A stretch of DNA of 64,000 bases from Ammoniphilus oxalaticus (GCF_003609605.1 NZ_MCHY01000006.1:372001-436000), one strand, 5' to 3'. Counted from the stretch's first letter, positions 8,586-18,121 are shown. A program made the numbers and translations. The notes: generated from the letters alone by a model not told the origin.

Positions 8586-9591
8586 TGAATTATGGTTTAT
8601 ACTCATTGCCATTTTGTTCATCGGTTTCTTTGTTCTGGAAGGGTTCGACTTCGGTGTTGGCGCCGTCGTTCGTTTTCTTGGAAAAAATGATCATGAAAAA
8701 CGCGCCTACATCGAAACGATTGGTCCGTTTTGGGATGCCAATGAAGTGTGGTTAATTACCGCAGGGGGAGCGATGTTTGCCGCGTTCCCGCACTGGTATG
8801 CCACGATGTTTAGCGGATTTTACATTCCACTAGTGTTTATGTTGCTCGCTCTCATTATACGAGGGGTGTCATTTGAGTTTCGCGGACAGCTTCAAGCGAC
8901 AAAATGGCGCAACACTTGGGACTGGGCGCTCTTTATTGGAAGTTTCTTGCCTCCGATCCTGTGGGGCGTTGTGCTTGCTAATTTTATGACGGGGATGCCG
9001 ATTGATCAAAACAAAGAAATGGTCGGCGGATTCATTCAGTTTCTCCATCCCTTTGCGCTATTAGGCGGCGTGATGTTCTTGTTCTTATGCCTGACGCATG
9101 GCTTGCAATTTATTACGATTCGCACGACAGGGACATTGCAAGAACGGGCGAGAACGGCGGCGAAAAGAATTGCTCCCTTTACAATTGCGCTCACACTTGC
9201 TTTTGTCGGGTTCGGGTGGAAAATGACAGATATTTTCACAAATCATGGAGCGAGTTGGATTCTCCTCCCGTTGCTTGCTTGGGTCGCGTTATTGGCTGCT
9301 AGCTTTTTAAATGTGAAACAAAGAGATGGTTGGGCGTTTGCGATGACCAGTTTAACGATTGTTTTCTTAACGGCTAGCATCTTCATCGGGATGTTCCCGC
9401 GGATTATGATTAGCACAATTAGCAGCGCTTACGATTTAACGATTTATAATGCCGCATCAGGGGCTTATACGTTAAAAATGATGTCTTACTTTTCTCTTAC
9501 GTTACTCCCATTCGTGCTTGGTTACCAAGGGTGGAGTTACTATGTGTTTCGTCAGCGCGTTCAACAAGATGGAGGTAAAGGATATTCATGA
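8575..9591 (+). CDS. cydB: Cytochrome bd quinol oxidase subunit II
   Basis: 338 residues from TTG 8575, giving the typical N-terminus SLNELWFILIAILFIGFF. AGGAGGA about nine bases upstream inside cydA supports this start over the earlier in-frame ATG at 8515, which would give an untypical polar extension. The sequence has the family signature GFDFGVG after the first helix and about eight to nine membrane segments. It overlaps cydA by 11 bases and cydD by 4 (ATGA), consistent with coupled translation. Confidence 0.95.
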   Translation: MSLNELWFILIAILFIGFFVLEGFDFGVGAVVRFLGKNDHEKRAYIETIGPFWDANEVWLITAGGAMFAAFPHWYATMFSGFYIPLVFMLLALIIRGVSFEFRGQLQATKWRNTWDWALFIGSFLPPILWGVVLANFMTGMPIDQNKEMVGGFIQFLHPFALLGGVMFLFLCLTHGLQFITIRTTGTLQERARTAAKRIAPFTIALTLAFVGFGWKMTDIFTNHGASWILLPLLAWVALLAASFLNVKQRDGWAFAMTSLTIVFLTASIFIGMFPRIMISTISSAYDLTIYNAASGAYTLKMMSYFSLTLLPFVLGYQGWSYYVFRQRVQQDGGKGYS

Positions 9592-11321
9592 GTCGACGCA
9601 AAAAAGGCTTGCCATCCTACCCGGGAAGCCGTCAAGTCTACATTTTGCTCGGATTTATAACGGTTATTGAAGCCGTTGCAATCATTGCCCAAGCGATTTT
9701 TCTCGCTCGGGCAATTACCTTTTTATTTGAAGGGGTCGGGCTTTCCATCGTTATCAACGACATTAGTTTCTTTTTTGGCGCCTTTTTGTTACGACATCTC
9801 TGTTCCCTTGTCCAGCGGGTAATCATTGAACGATTTGCGGAACGTTTGGGTAAAATGTTGCGCAAAAATTTAATTCGGGCTTATTTTGATCAGGGTCCAT
9901 CGTTCATTCAGGTGTATGGAACGGGACGGTTAGTGACGCTGGCGATGGAAGGGATCGACGATCTAAAAGCGTATATCGAATTGGCGATCCCCAAAATGAT
10001 TCGAACGTTCATCGTCCCTGCTTTTATTGGAATTTATGTGTTCACTATGGATAAAGCCTCCGCCGTGATCGTTGTTGTCGCTGTGCCGATTATTGTTATC
10101 TTCATGATCTTACTCGGTCTCGCCGCGCAAAAAATGGCGGATCGACAATATGAAACGTATCGTGTGCTTTCGAATCATTTTATTGATTCTTTAAAGGGGC
10201 TTGAAACGCTAACTTATCTTGGACAAAGTGTGGCGCACGGTAAAAAGATATCTCATGTGAGCCATGAATATCGCAAAGCGACAAACCAAACGTTGCGCTT
10301 TGCATTTTTATCTTCTTTTGCTCTTAATTTTTTTACCAGCTTGGCGATCGCGTTTGTTGCGGTTGGTTTAGGATTTCGATTGATCGACGGGGCGATTACG
10401 TTATTGCCTGCTTTAACGATTCTGATTTTAGCGCCCGAATATTTTCTGCCCATTCGTCAGGTCGGGCAAGATTTTCATGCGACATTGGATGGTCAAATCG
10501 CTTTAGCGGAAGTGGAAAAAGTGATTCAGATGGAAAACGTTTCGCAGCCGATCGATCCGCTACAACCGATGGAATGGAATGAAACAAGTGTCTTGCGCTT
10601 AGAAAATGTGACAGCGCAAAGGGAAGAGACGGTTATTTTAAAAAATATCTCGTTTTCGTGGCAAGGCAACGGGATGATTGGTTTGGTCGGCGCCAGCGGG
10701 GCGGGAAAATCAACGTTGCTGCATTTGCTCGCTGGATTTTTGAATCCAGTGGAAGGCGCGGTTGTCGTCAATGAGATTGCGTCTACCACTTTTAAACGGG
10801 AAGATTGGTTGGAACAAATTGCCTACATTCCGCAACATCCGTACATTTTTCCGACTTCACTCGCGAACAACATTCGATTTTATGAACCGAGCGCGACCGA
10901 TGAAGAGGTAGAAAAAGTAATTGAACAGATCGGTTTCGCGTCGTTTGTCAAAGAACTACCCAACGGGATTCATGAACTGATTGGCGAAGGGGGACGCTCG
11001 TTAAGCGGGGGACAAGAACAGCGCGTCGCGATTGCGAGAGCCTTGTTGAGTAAACGCCCGATTATTTTACTCGATGAGCCGACCGCTCATCTCGATATCG
11101 AGACGGAATATGAATTGAAACAAGAGATGATGGCGTTGTTCAAAAATAAACTCATCTTTTTTGCGACCCACCGTATGCACTGGATGAATGAGATGGATTA
11201 TTTACTCGTGTTAGAAGATGGTGAACTGGTCGAAACCGGTCAACCGCGCGACTTGTTAGCTAAAAATGGAACATACGCGAAATTAACGTCATCGTTTAAC
11301 GAAAGGAGGGGACAGCGATGA
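9588..11321 (+). CDS. cydD: Thiol reductant ABC exporter, CydD-type subunit
   Basis: 577-residue half transporter: six membrane helices (about residues 15-310), then an ATPase domain with Walker A GASGAGKST, signature LSGGQEQR and Walker B IILLDEP. With CydC it forms the heterodimer that exports cysteine/glutathione or binds heme and is needed to assemble cytochrome bd. In B. subtilis the two genes are named the other way round (first cydC, then cydD). ATGA overlap with cydB and with the next gene. Confidence 0.9.
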   Translation: MSRRKKGLPSYPGSRQVYILLGFITVIEAVAIIAQAIFLARAITFLFEGVGLSIVINDISFFFGAFLLRHLCSLVQRVIIERFAERLGKMLRKNLIRAYFDQGPSFIQVYGTGRLVTLAMEGIDDLKAYIELAIPKMIRTFIVPAFIGIYVFTMDKASAVIVVVAVPIIVIFMILLGLAAQKMADRQYETYRVLSNHFIDSLKGLETLTYLGQSVAHGKKISHVSHEYRKATNQTLRFAFLSSFALNFFTSLAIAFVAVGLGFRLIDGAITLLPALTILILAPEYFLPIRQVGQDFHATLDGQIALAEVEKVIQMENVSQPIDPLQPMEWNETSVLRLENVTAQREETVILKNISFSWQGNGMIGLVGASGAGKSTLLHLLAGFLNPVEGAVVVNEIASTTFKREDWLEQIAYIPQHPYIFPTSLANNIRFYEPSATDEEVEKVIEQIGFASFVKELPNGIHELIGEGGRSLSGGQEQRVAIARALLSKRPIILLDEPTAHLDIETEYELKQEMMALFKNKLIFFATHRMHWMNEMDYLLVLEDGELVETGQPRDLLAKNGTYAKLTSSFNERRGQR

Positions 11322-13051
11322 GGGAGTGGGTACTGCCTTATTTGAACACGAATCGAGGACGGATGCTCGTTTCCGTTTTGTTAGGTGTGTTAGGGATTGG
11401 CTCGGGGGCGATGCTTCTTTTTATTTCGGGGTACTTAATTTCAAAATCAGCCTTACAACCGGTCAATATCATGGTTGTCTACGTTCCGATTGTCGCTGTC
11501 CGCGCCTTTAGTATCGGTCGGGCTGTGTTTTTATACTTAGAAAGCCTTGTGAGCCACGATATCGTGTTGCGTATTTTAGAAAAAATGCGCAGGAAATTAT
11601 ATGACATTCTTGAACCCCAAGCTTTATTTTTACGCTCGCGCTATCAGACAGGGGATTTACTCAGTGTCTTATCGGACGATATTGAGCATTTGCAAAATCT
11701 GTATTTACGAACGATTTTCCCAAGCGTGATCGGGTTAGCGATTTATGCGATCGTCGTTGCCGTGTTCGGCTCATTTGAGCTGATCTTCGGCGTGATCATG
11801 GCTTTGGTTCTTGGTGTCGTTGTGTTCTTGATTCCATTTTTATCGTTCTTTTTCATGCGCAAACATCATCAAACACGCAAAAAAGAACGGCAGACATTGT
11901 ACGGAAAATTAACGGATGCTATTTTTGGTATGGCCGATTGGCAAGCGAGTGGTCGTACAACGGAGTTTCTAGATGAGGCGGTTGCGCAAGACGCAAAAAT
12001 GATGCGTACAGAACGGACGATTCAAGGATGGCATTATTTGCGCGATGCGCTGACGCAGCTCGTCATTGCGGTTGTTATTATCATGGTTGTCGTTTGGTCG
12101 GGGAAACAAGCGGAAATCAATGTGATCGCGCCAACGATTATTGCGGCCTTTGCCTTGATGATTTTCTCTGTCACCGATGCGTTAGCCCCGTTGTCGGAAG
12201 CGGTTGAGCGCATCCCGACGTACACCGATTCCGTTGAACGGATTCAAGCGATTGAGCGGACGGATTTGCCGAGAAATTATAGAAGCGGGCAAGCGTGGGC
12301 TGATAGCCGTTCCGCTAAAATAGAGATCGACAATATTTCTTACGCTTATCCGAATTCATCGCGCGACGTCATCGATCAGTTATCATTGACCATTGAATCG
12401 GGTGAAAAAATCGCTATTTTAGGACGTAGCGGAACGGGTAAATCAACGTTGCTCAAACTACTTGCAGGCGCGATTCAACCCGATTTCGGTTCGATCCGCG
12501 TCAACGGCCAAGAGATGCGCAGTGGGTTCCTTTCAAAAGCGGTGTCCGTTTTAAATCAAACACCGCATTTGTTTTCTACCTCTGTCGCCAACAATATTCG
12601 AATGGGCCGCCCAAGCGCGACAGATGAAGATGTGATGAAAGTAGCGGAACAAGCGCAACTCACCACGCTGATCGCCTCGTTGCCTGATGGTCTTCACACC
12701 CAAATGCGGGAAATGGGACATCGTTTTTCAGGCGGAGAAAGACAGCGGATCGCGTTTGCTAGAGTGTTACTTCAAGACACACCGATTATTTTAGTAGATG
12801 AAGCGACGATCGGGCTCGATCCGATTACAGAGAAAAACCTGATTGAAACGATGTTTGCCGCGGCGAAAGATAAAACAATCATTTGGGTTACTCATCATCT
12901 AGCGGGTGTTGATCAAATGGACAAAATTATCTTTATGAAAGAGGGCAATCTTTCAATGCAAGGCAGCCACCGCGAATTAATGGAAACCAATCAGCATTAC
13001 AAGCAATTGTATACAATGGACCAAGGGGATTCATTGCAGCCCTCAAAATAA
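11318..13051 (+). CDS. cydC: Thiol reductant ABC exporter, CydC-type subunit
   Basis: 577-residue partner half transporter. Residues about 15-310 are the six-helix membrane domain; the ATPase domain has Walker A GRSGTGKST, signature FSGGERQR and Walker B IILVDEA. The N-terminal motif with SGYLISKSA is typical of CydC. The start ATG overlaps the cydD stop, with AGGAGG a few bases upstream. It ends the cydABDC operon, 40 bases before a strong terminator. Confidence 0.9.
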   Translation: MREWVLPYLNTNRGRMLVSVLLGVLGIGSGAMLLFISGYLISKSALQPVNIMVVYVPIVAVRAFSIGRAVFLYLESLVSHDIVLRILEKMRRKLYDILEPQALFLRSRYQTGDLLSVLSDDIEHLQNLYLRTIFPSVIGLAIYAIVVAVFGSFELIFGVIMALVLGVVVFLIPFLSFFFMRKHHQTRKKERQTLYGKLTDAIFGMADWQASGRTTEFLDEAVAQDAKMMRTERTIQGWHYLRDALTQLVIAVVIIMVVVWSGKQAEINVIAPTIIAAFALMIFSVTDALAPLSEAVERIPTYTDSVERIQAIERTDLPRNYRSGQAWADSRSAKIEIDNISYAYPNSSRDVIDQLSLTIESGEKIAILGRSGTGKSTLLKLLAGAIQPDFGSIRVNGQEMRSGFLSKAVSVLNQTPHLFSTSVANNIRMGRPSATDEDVMKVAEQAQLTTLIASLPDGLHTQMREMGHRFSGGERQRIAFARVLLQDTPIILVDEATIGLDPITEKNLIETMFAAAKDKTIIWVTHHLAGVDQMDKIIFMKEGNLSMQGSHRELMETNQHYKQLYTMDQGDSLQPSK

Positions 13052-13092
13052 GCGCTTCATCATCGTTTGCTGGATATAATTGAGCCCAATTG

Positions 13093-13135
13093 AAAAAAAC
13101 CTGAGATCTGAAGCAAAAAGATCTCAGGTTTTTTG
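13093..13135 (+). terminator. Intrinsic terminator closing cydABDC
   Basis: AAAAAACCTGAGATCT and AGATCTCAGGTTTTTT arms flank a short A-rich loop. The symmetric A and T tracts would allow function on both strands. Confidence 0.9.
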
Positions 13136-13173
13136 TCGTTTTAAGGGAATGTTTGACGGATTACACATAACTG

Positions 13174-13201
13174 GATATAATTAGATCTAATTAGTTATAT
13201 C
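13174..13201. promoter_or_regulatory. Dyad-symmetric element with embedded -10 before the metal-uptake operon
   Basis: GATATAA (13174) and TTATATC (13195) are perfect inverted arms around the palindrome TTAGATCTAA. TATAAT (13176-13181) is embedded, so a bound repressor would cover the promoter. A related TGGATATAATTGAG stretch occurs about 100 bases upstream, near 13071. Regulator unknown. Confidence 0.4.
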
Positions 13202-13293
13202 TTGTTATAACTGTTGTAGTTGGAGGTATGTTAATTTACTTTTGACAAGGAGGTGAGCCGCGTACGAATTGATCGACTAAAAACGGAATATCG

Positions 13294-13446
13294 TTTTTTC
13301 TTCGAGCCTGGACTCCTAACAGGAAACTCATGGATAAAGGCCTGGGTAGCAATTACCCACGGGGTTATTTGGGAAACCGAATGGCCTATTCTCTCTATAA
13401 AGAAGAAAGGTTATTTAATCTAGCCTTCTTTGAGCTGGATTTTTTT
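13294..13446 (+). ncRNA. Structured 5' leader, candidate riboswitch with terminator/antiterminator
   Basis: A basal stem can form between TTTCTTC (13297-13303) and GAAGAAA (13402-13408). Inside it lie a bulged hairpin (GAG-CCTG ... CAGG-CTC, 13304-13327) and a GGCC/GGCC stem enclosing the hairpin GGGTA/TACCC and the hairpin ATTTGG-GAAA-CCGAAT with a GNRA loop. Downstream, ATCTAGC (13418) and GCTGGAT (13434) form a hairpin running straight into a T tract, a terminator. AAAGAAG (13399-13405) can pair with CTTCTTT (13425-13431), which disrupts the terminator, but part of it is taken by the basal stem. That is the layout of an OFF switch. The operon content makes a Moco/Tuco-type aptamer worth testing, but I cannot confirm a class. 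Confidence 0.5.
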
Positions 13447-13510
13447 AATTTTTAGAACAATCAGCGTAGTTGTGTGGAGAGTTATTTTATTTTTAAGAGA
13501 AGGAGATGCG

Positions 13511-14530
13511 ATGGATCGTTTAGATAGTAAAATTTCTTTCAAGTTTAGCGTGATGATTGTTTTGTTACTCATGTTGGCCATGGCGTCATTTGCGATTGGG
13601 CGGTATCCGATCCCCCCGGATCTTGTGCTTGGAATCATGTTTTCCAAATTTATACATGTTCAACAAACATGGTCGGATACGATGGAGACAGTTATTTTTA
13701 ATGTGAGGATTCCGCGAATTATCGCTGCCATTGTTGTCGGCGGAGTCTTGTCCGTAGCGGGCGCCGCTTTTCAGAATTTGACAAAAAATCCAATGGCTGC
13801 TCCTGATATTTTAGGTGTCTCAGCGGGCGCGGGCTTTGGCGCGGCAATGGCAATGACGCTTTCTTTTCCTTGGTTTGGGATTCAATTGTCAGCCTTTTTG
13901 TTTTCGCTGTTGGCGGTAGGTCTTGCAATTGGGATAAGCCGCATATTCGGTAAAAATTCGATTGTCGTCCTTATCTTAGGAGGACTTGTTATCTCCGCTT
14001 TTTTTCAAGCGTTGATTTCATTATTAAAGTATATCGCGGATCCAGAAGATACGTTGCCGGCCATTACTTTTTGGTTGATGGGCGGTTTATCTAAAGTAAG
14101 CAATCAGGACATGACGATCGCCCTGATCCCCATTTCCATTTCCTTGCTGGCGCTGTTTGTGATTCGTTGGCAAGTGAATGTTCTGTCTGTTGGGGATGAA
14201 GAAGCTAAAGCATTAGGAGTGAAAATTCGAGCGGTACGGATGATCGTCATTTTGTGCGCGACGTTGATGACGGCAGCTGCTGTTAGTATTAGCGGAGTTG
14301 TGGGCTGGATTGGATTGGTCATTCCGCATATGGCGCGCATGATCGTTGGTTCAAATTTCTACTATTTGCTTCCCGCTTCATTTTTAATCGGGGGATCCTT
14401 TCTGTTGCTTGTAGACAACGTGAGTCGATCCGCGAGTTCGATTGAAATTCCGCTCGGGATCTTAACTGCGTTGATCGGTACGCCATTTTTCGTTTTCTTA
14501 CTATCAAAGATTAAGAAAGGGTGGACCTGA
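13511..14530 (+). CDS. FecCD-family ABC transporter permease (siderophore/B12/metal-oxoanion type)
   Basis: 339 residues from ATG 13511, supported by AGAAGGAGA upstream; the ORF extends further upstream but without a ribosome site and into the leader terminator. About nine to ten membrane helices; family motifs include RIPRIIAAIVVG, NPMAAPDILGVSAGAG and GWIGLVIPHMAR. Such permeases import iron-siderophores, heme, cobalamin or, in MolBCA systems, molybdate/tungstate. The stop overlaps the ATPase start. Control is probably by the upstream leader RNA and dyad element. Confidence 0.9.
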   Translation: MDRLDSKISFKFSVMIVLLLMLAMASFAIGRYPIPPDLVLGIMFSKFIHVQQTWSDTMETVIFNVRIPRIIAAIVVGGVLSVAGAAFQNLTKNPMAAPDILGVSAGAGFGAAMAMTLSFPWFGIQLSAFLFSLLAVGLAIGISRIFGKNSIVVLILGGLVISAFFQALISLLKYIADPEDTLPAITFWLMGGLSKVSNQDMTIALIPISISLLALFVIRWQVNVLSVGDEEAKALGVKIRAVRMIVILCATLMTAAAVSISGVVGWIGLVIPHMARMIVGSNFYYLLPASFLIGGSFLLLVDNVSRSASSIEIPLGILTALIGTPFFVFLLSKIKKGWT

Positions 14531-15315
14531 TGTTAGAAGTGAAGGATTTATATTTTAGCCATTCCAAACAACGTCCTATCTTAAATGGTCTTTCGTTTTC
14601 TTTAGAAAAAGGGGATGTGCTCTGCATTTTGGGTCCGAATGGCGTAGGAAAGTCCACGTTGATTCGTTGCTTACTTGGCATCTATGATGTACAGTCTGGC
14701 GACGTTTATATCCATGGCTCGAATATGAAACAACTAGACGCGAGACAGGTAGCTCAAAAAGTTGCGTATGTTCCTCAATCGACAACCGTTGTTTTTCCGT
14801 ATTCCGTATTCGATATGGTCATCATGGGCAGAAACCCGCATATCGGTTATCTTTCCGCGCCATCAAAAAAAGACCAGCAAATTGCAAACGATATAATCAA
14901 GCAGATCGGTATTTCACATTTAAAACATCGCGTGTTCAGTGAGTTGAGCGGCGGTGAAAAGCAAATGGCGCTGGTCGCTCGAGCGCTTGTTCAACAAGCG
15001 GATATTATGATTATGGACGAGCCGACCGCGAGCTTAGATTACGGCAATGAAAGTAAAATCTTACGGTTGATTAAACAAATTTCTGAAACAGGCATTTCCA
15101 TTGTATTAATTACACATGCGCCGAATCACGCTTTTTTAGCAGGGAATAAAGTGGCGATTATGAAAGGCGGAAGAATTCAAGCGTATGGGTCCCCGAGCGA
15201 AGTCATAACGAGCGAACGATTAAGCGCATTGTACGCAACGCCAATTGAGGTGACAGCGGCTCCGATCTCAGGGGATAAAAAAGAGGAAGCGCGTGTCTGT
15301 GTTCCACTACTTTAA
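14530..15315 (+). CDS. ABC transporter ATP-binding protein (FecE/BtuD/MolC type)
   Basis: 261 residues from ATG 14530, overlapping the permease stop (TGATG) with AAAGGGTGG upstream; GTG 14521 is an alternative. Walker A is GPNGVGKST, signature LSGGEKQ, Walker B IMIMDEP, H-loop LITHAP. It energises the FecCD permease from the cytoplasmic face. The 22-base gap to the binding-protein gene keeps all three in one operon. Confidence 0.92.
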   Translation: MLEVKDLYFSHSKQRPILNGLSFSLEKGDVLCILGPNGVGKSTLIRCLLGIYDVQSGDVYIHGSNMKQLDARQVAQKVAYVPQSTTVVFPYSVFDMVIMGRNPHIGYLSAPSKKDQQIANDIIKQIGISHLKHRVFSELSGGEKQMALVARALVQQADIMIMDEPTASLDYGNESKILRLIKQISETGISIVLITHAPNHAFLAGNKVAIMKGGRIQAYGSPSEVITSERLSALYATPIEVTAAPISGDKKEEARVCVPLL

Positions 15316-15336
15316 GAGGAAAAAGGGAGTCATAAA

Positions 15337-16413
15337 ATGGTTAAGCATTCGAAACGATATTTTTTAACGTTCTTTATTTTAGTGTCCATGGTTGTATCCG
15401 CTTGTTCGGGAGGCGCAAAGCAAGCGGGAACAGATGCAGGTGAACAAGCAACGAAATCAGTTGAAACGACGCGTGAAATTGTAGATATGGCCGATCGAAC
15501 AGTGACGATCCCCGCTGAGATCAATAAAGTAGTTTTAATTGGTCCCGTTCCGGTGCTAAGCACGTTTGTCTTGGCAGTTGGTGAAGGGGATAAAATTATA
15601 AACGGACTACCCGAAAGTTTCGCCAAGCAAAATCGATGGAAATACTTGCCGAAATTCGCGCCAAATTTAGGAACGGAGCCGACGATGCAAGGGGAGTCGC
15701 GCGATCCGAATATCGAAGAAATCTTGCTTGCGGCCCCAGATATCGTCTTTTCAATGGACGATCAAGTGGTCAAGCAGTTGGAGGAAAATGGGCTGACGGC
15801 GATCTATTTAACATGGAAAGAGCCTGAGGAAGTGAAAGAAACGATTAAATTGGTTGGAGAAATCTTTAACAAGCAAGCGGAGGCGAAGGCTTACGCGACT
15901 TATTTCGATGAAACCATCGCAAAAATAAAAGCGGTAACGAATCAAATTCCAGAAAATGAGCGAGTAACAGCCTTGAATACGAACTTCACAAACTTGTCGC
16001 AGCCTCATGAGATTGCTGAATGGTGGATCGAGCAAGCCGGTGGAATAAGCGTAACCGATGAAAGCGCTGAAGTGGCGAATAAAGGATTCACCGTTGAGCA
16101 GTTGTTGCAATGGGATCCAGACGTGATCATTGTGGCTAAGCCAAGCGAGATCGAAGACTTAAAACAAGACGTCCGTTTCCAAACACTGAAAGCTGTTAAA
16201 AACGATCGCATCTACAGTACACCGTTAGGTGCGCACATATGGGCAAATCGAACGAGTGAACAACCGCTGATGGTGTTATTTGCGGCAAAACACATGTACC
16301 CTGATTTATTTGAAAATGTAGATTTGGAGCGGGAGGTTATGAATTTTTATCAGACCTTTTTCCAATATGATCTAACGGAAGAAGAAGCAAAAGAAATTTT
16401 GGCGGGGAAATAA
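15337..16413 (+). CDS. ABC transporter substrate-binding lipoprotein (FecB/BtuF/MolA type)
   Basis: 358 residues with signal peptide and lipobox VSAC. The mature part has the PBP-II helical-backbone fold signature: DMADRTVTIPAEINKVVLIG near the N-terminus, EEILLAAPDIVF in the middle and a C-terminal half ending in a helical segment. It captures the metal complex outside the membrane for the FecCD permease. AAAGGGAG upstream of ATG 15337. Ligand cannot be read from the sequence; DUF364 and a methyltransferase downstream are unlike ordinary siderophore operons. Confidence 0.9.
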   Translation: MVKHSKRYFLTFFILVSMVVSACSGGAKQAGTDAGEQATKSVETTREIVDMADRTVTIPAEINKVVLIGPVPVLSTFVLAVGEGDKIINGLPESFAKQNRWKYLPKFAPNLGTEPTMQGESRDPNIEEILLAAPDIVFSMDDQVVKQLEENGLTAIYLTWKEPEEVKETIKLVGEIFNKQAEAKAYATYFDETIAKIKAVTNQIPENERVTALNTNFTNLSQPHEIAEWWIEQAGGISVTDESAEVANKGFTVEQLLQWDPDVIIVAKPSEIEDLKQDVRFQTLKAVKNDRIYSTPLGAHIWANRTSEQPLMVLFAAKHMYPDLFENVDLEREVMNFYQTFFQYDLTEEEAKEILAGK

Positions 16414-17385
16414 ATGATGCGATTTGGATTGTCTGGAAGTAGTGGCGGCTTAGAGGCGTTGACAATTGAACGACAACAATCGATCATTCCACAGTTAGAA
16501 GCGTGGGGATATTCTTCTATTTGGATTAATGAAGAACATTTTTTACGGCCGAATGTGTTTAGTTATTCACCACTTATTTTAGGCGCGGCTTTTGCGTCCT
16601 TATCGTCTTAATTGCGCATCGGATTTTCAGCATTGATCGTTCCGCTCCATCAACCGTTAAGACTGGCTGAAGAAGTGGCTACATTGGATCAAATTTCGGG
16701 CGGAAGAGTCAACTTTGGGATTTCGAGAGGCCACGGTGGAAATTACTTTGAATGCTTCGGGATCGACGCTGCGCAACGGACTCAGCTTTTCCGCGATAAC
16801 TTAAGTGAGATTTTGAATTATTGGAAAAATGGGACGATTCAGATGGGGGAGACGGAGCTGGGGTTTTCTCCAAGACCTGTTCAATTGTCGGGTCCGCCCA
16901 TTTATGTTGCGGCTTATTCGGATGAGTCTGTCAAGTGGGTTGCGGAGTCAGGTTATCATTTACTTTTGCATGGGATTCAATCGATCGATAGTTTGCGAAG
17001 ATGCCTCCATATTTACAAACAATCAGGAGGGGCGGTAGATTCTGTTCCTGTGGGTCGTTTTGTGTATGTAGGAGAAAACGATGAGCAAGCGCGTGAAGAA
17101 ATTTGGCCTACGCTCCTTGATATTTCAGCCGTTTTTAAAAGGATTCGTACTGAACGATTTGCTCAGATAAATTCTGAACAGGATATCGAACCGGAGGGAC
17201 TTTTGCGACAGCTTGCGATTATTGGAGGTCCCGAAACGCGCGCAATGAAAATAGCTCAGTTAAGAGAGGAGCTAGGCATACAGCACTTAAATTTGTTGCC
17301 CTCTTTTTTCGGTCTGCTGCCAGGGCGGTTATTGGAACAATCGTTAGTAAGATTTTCCCAAGAGGTTATGCCTAGATTAAAATAA
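16414..17385 (+). pseudogene. Luciferase-like (LLM-class) flavin monooxygenase, interrupted by an in-frame stop
   Basis: Two open stretches in the same frame, 16414-16611 and 16612-17385, are separated only by TAA at 16609-16611. The first ends ...FASLSS and the second continues LRIGFSALIVPLHQPLRLAE, the normal run of an LLM-class enzyme (usually ...R LRIG). Later ATLDQISGGR and the glycine-rich ISRGHGG follow family pattern. One base change would restore about 323 residues. TTG at 16612 directly after the stop could reinitiate but would lack the first strand. In-operon position suggests a role tied to the transported ligand before it was broken. Confidence 0.75.
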
Positions 17386-17420
17386 TCAACTTTTATGGAG
17401 AGTGGAGAGGGGATAGAAAC

Positions 17421-18089
17421 ATGTCAGCTATGAAAGATCGTTTAAAAGGGGATCAGGTTCAAGCTACACGTTCAGAATCGGAGCTGGAGCTTCATGTGAA
17501 TGACCACCGTGAACTTGTAAACGCTGATTTACAGCAAATCATAACGAAAATAAAATATTGGAAAATCCTTACGCGTCCATGCAAAATGTTGGATTTGAGC
17601 CATCCATATGGATTGTACGCGTATGAATTTTCTCGATTATATACAAATGTTGACGCAACCGTTCTAATTGACCAAGCAGGCAGAACTTTTATGAATGAAT
17701 TAATAGGCAGGGATAAAAGCGCGCAAAAAATAACAGTCGTTAATGATGGATTATCCTCACTTGATCCGAAATCTTTTGATATCGTAATTTGCTCTCATAC
17801 ACTTTATCAACATCGGAAACAACTTGTGCCGACCTTAACTGAGATTTCAAACTATATACGATCGGGTGGGCTATTGATTTCCAATCATTATTTTTGCAGT
17901 CCGGATTGCGGGGAACAGGATAGCGGTCTCGATGAGCTCGGCCAATCTAAAAAATTATTTGATCATCCATTATGTGATGTTGAGCGGTTTAGGGAATTTA
18001 TTGAACGATCCAATTTTACGATTCACCGATCGGGTGTATATCCTAGTTTATTCGGTGATTGTCATTTTGAAATTGCAAAAAAGATATGA
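17421..18089 (+). CDS. Class I SAM-dependent methyltransferase-like protein
   Basis: 222 residues. Residues about 50-155 resemble a Rossmann methyltransferase: MLDLSHPYGLYAYEFSRLY takes the place of motif I, though it lacks the usual GxGxG. FDIVICSHTLYQH (motif IV) and IRSGGLLISNHYF (motif V/VI) follow. The weak motif I means SAM binding is not certain. GGAGAGGGG precedes ATG 17421. Position between the LLM gene and the DUF364 gene suggests a role in processing a metal or metallophore. Confidence 0.6.
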   Translation: MSAMKDRLKGDQVQATRSESELELHVNDHRELVNADLQQIITKIKYWKILTRPCKMLDLSHPYGLYAYEFSRLYTNVDATVLIDQAGRTFMNELIGRDKSAQKITVVNDGLSSLDPKSFDIVICSHTLYQHRKQLVPTLTEISNYIRSGGLLISNHYFCSPDCGEQDSGLDELGQSKKLFDHPLCDVERFREFIERSNFTIHRSGVYPSLFGDCHFEIAKKI

Positions 18090-18121
18090 GATGAGATTTC
18101 AGGGTTTAAGGGGGGATCAAT

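Noticed and set aside
13253-13423. 56-codon ORF beginning GTG through the leader RNA
   Set aside because: The GTG overlaps the AGGAGG itself, leaving no spacing, and the Trp/Gly-rich translation is what a structured GC-rich RNA gives by chance. The paired stems and terminator explain the region better.
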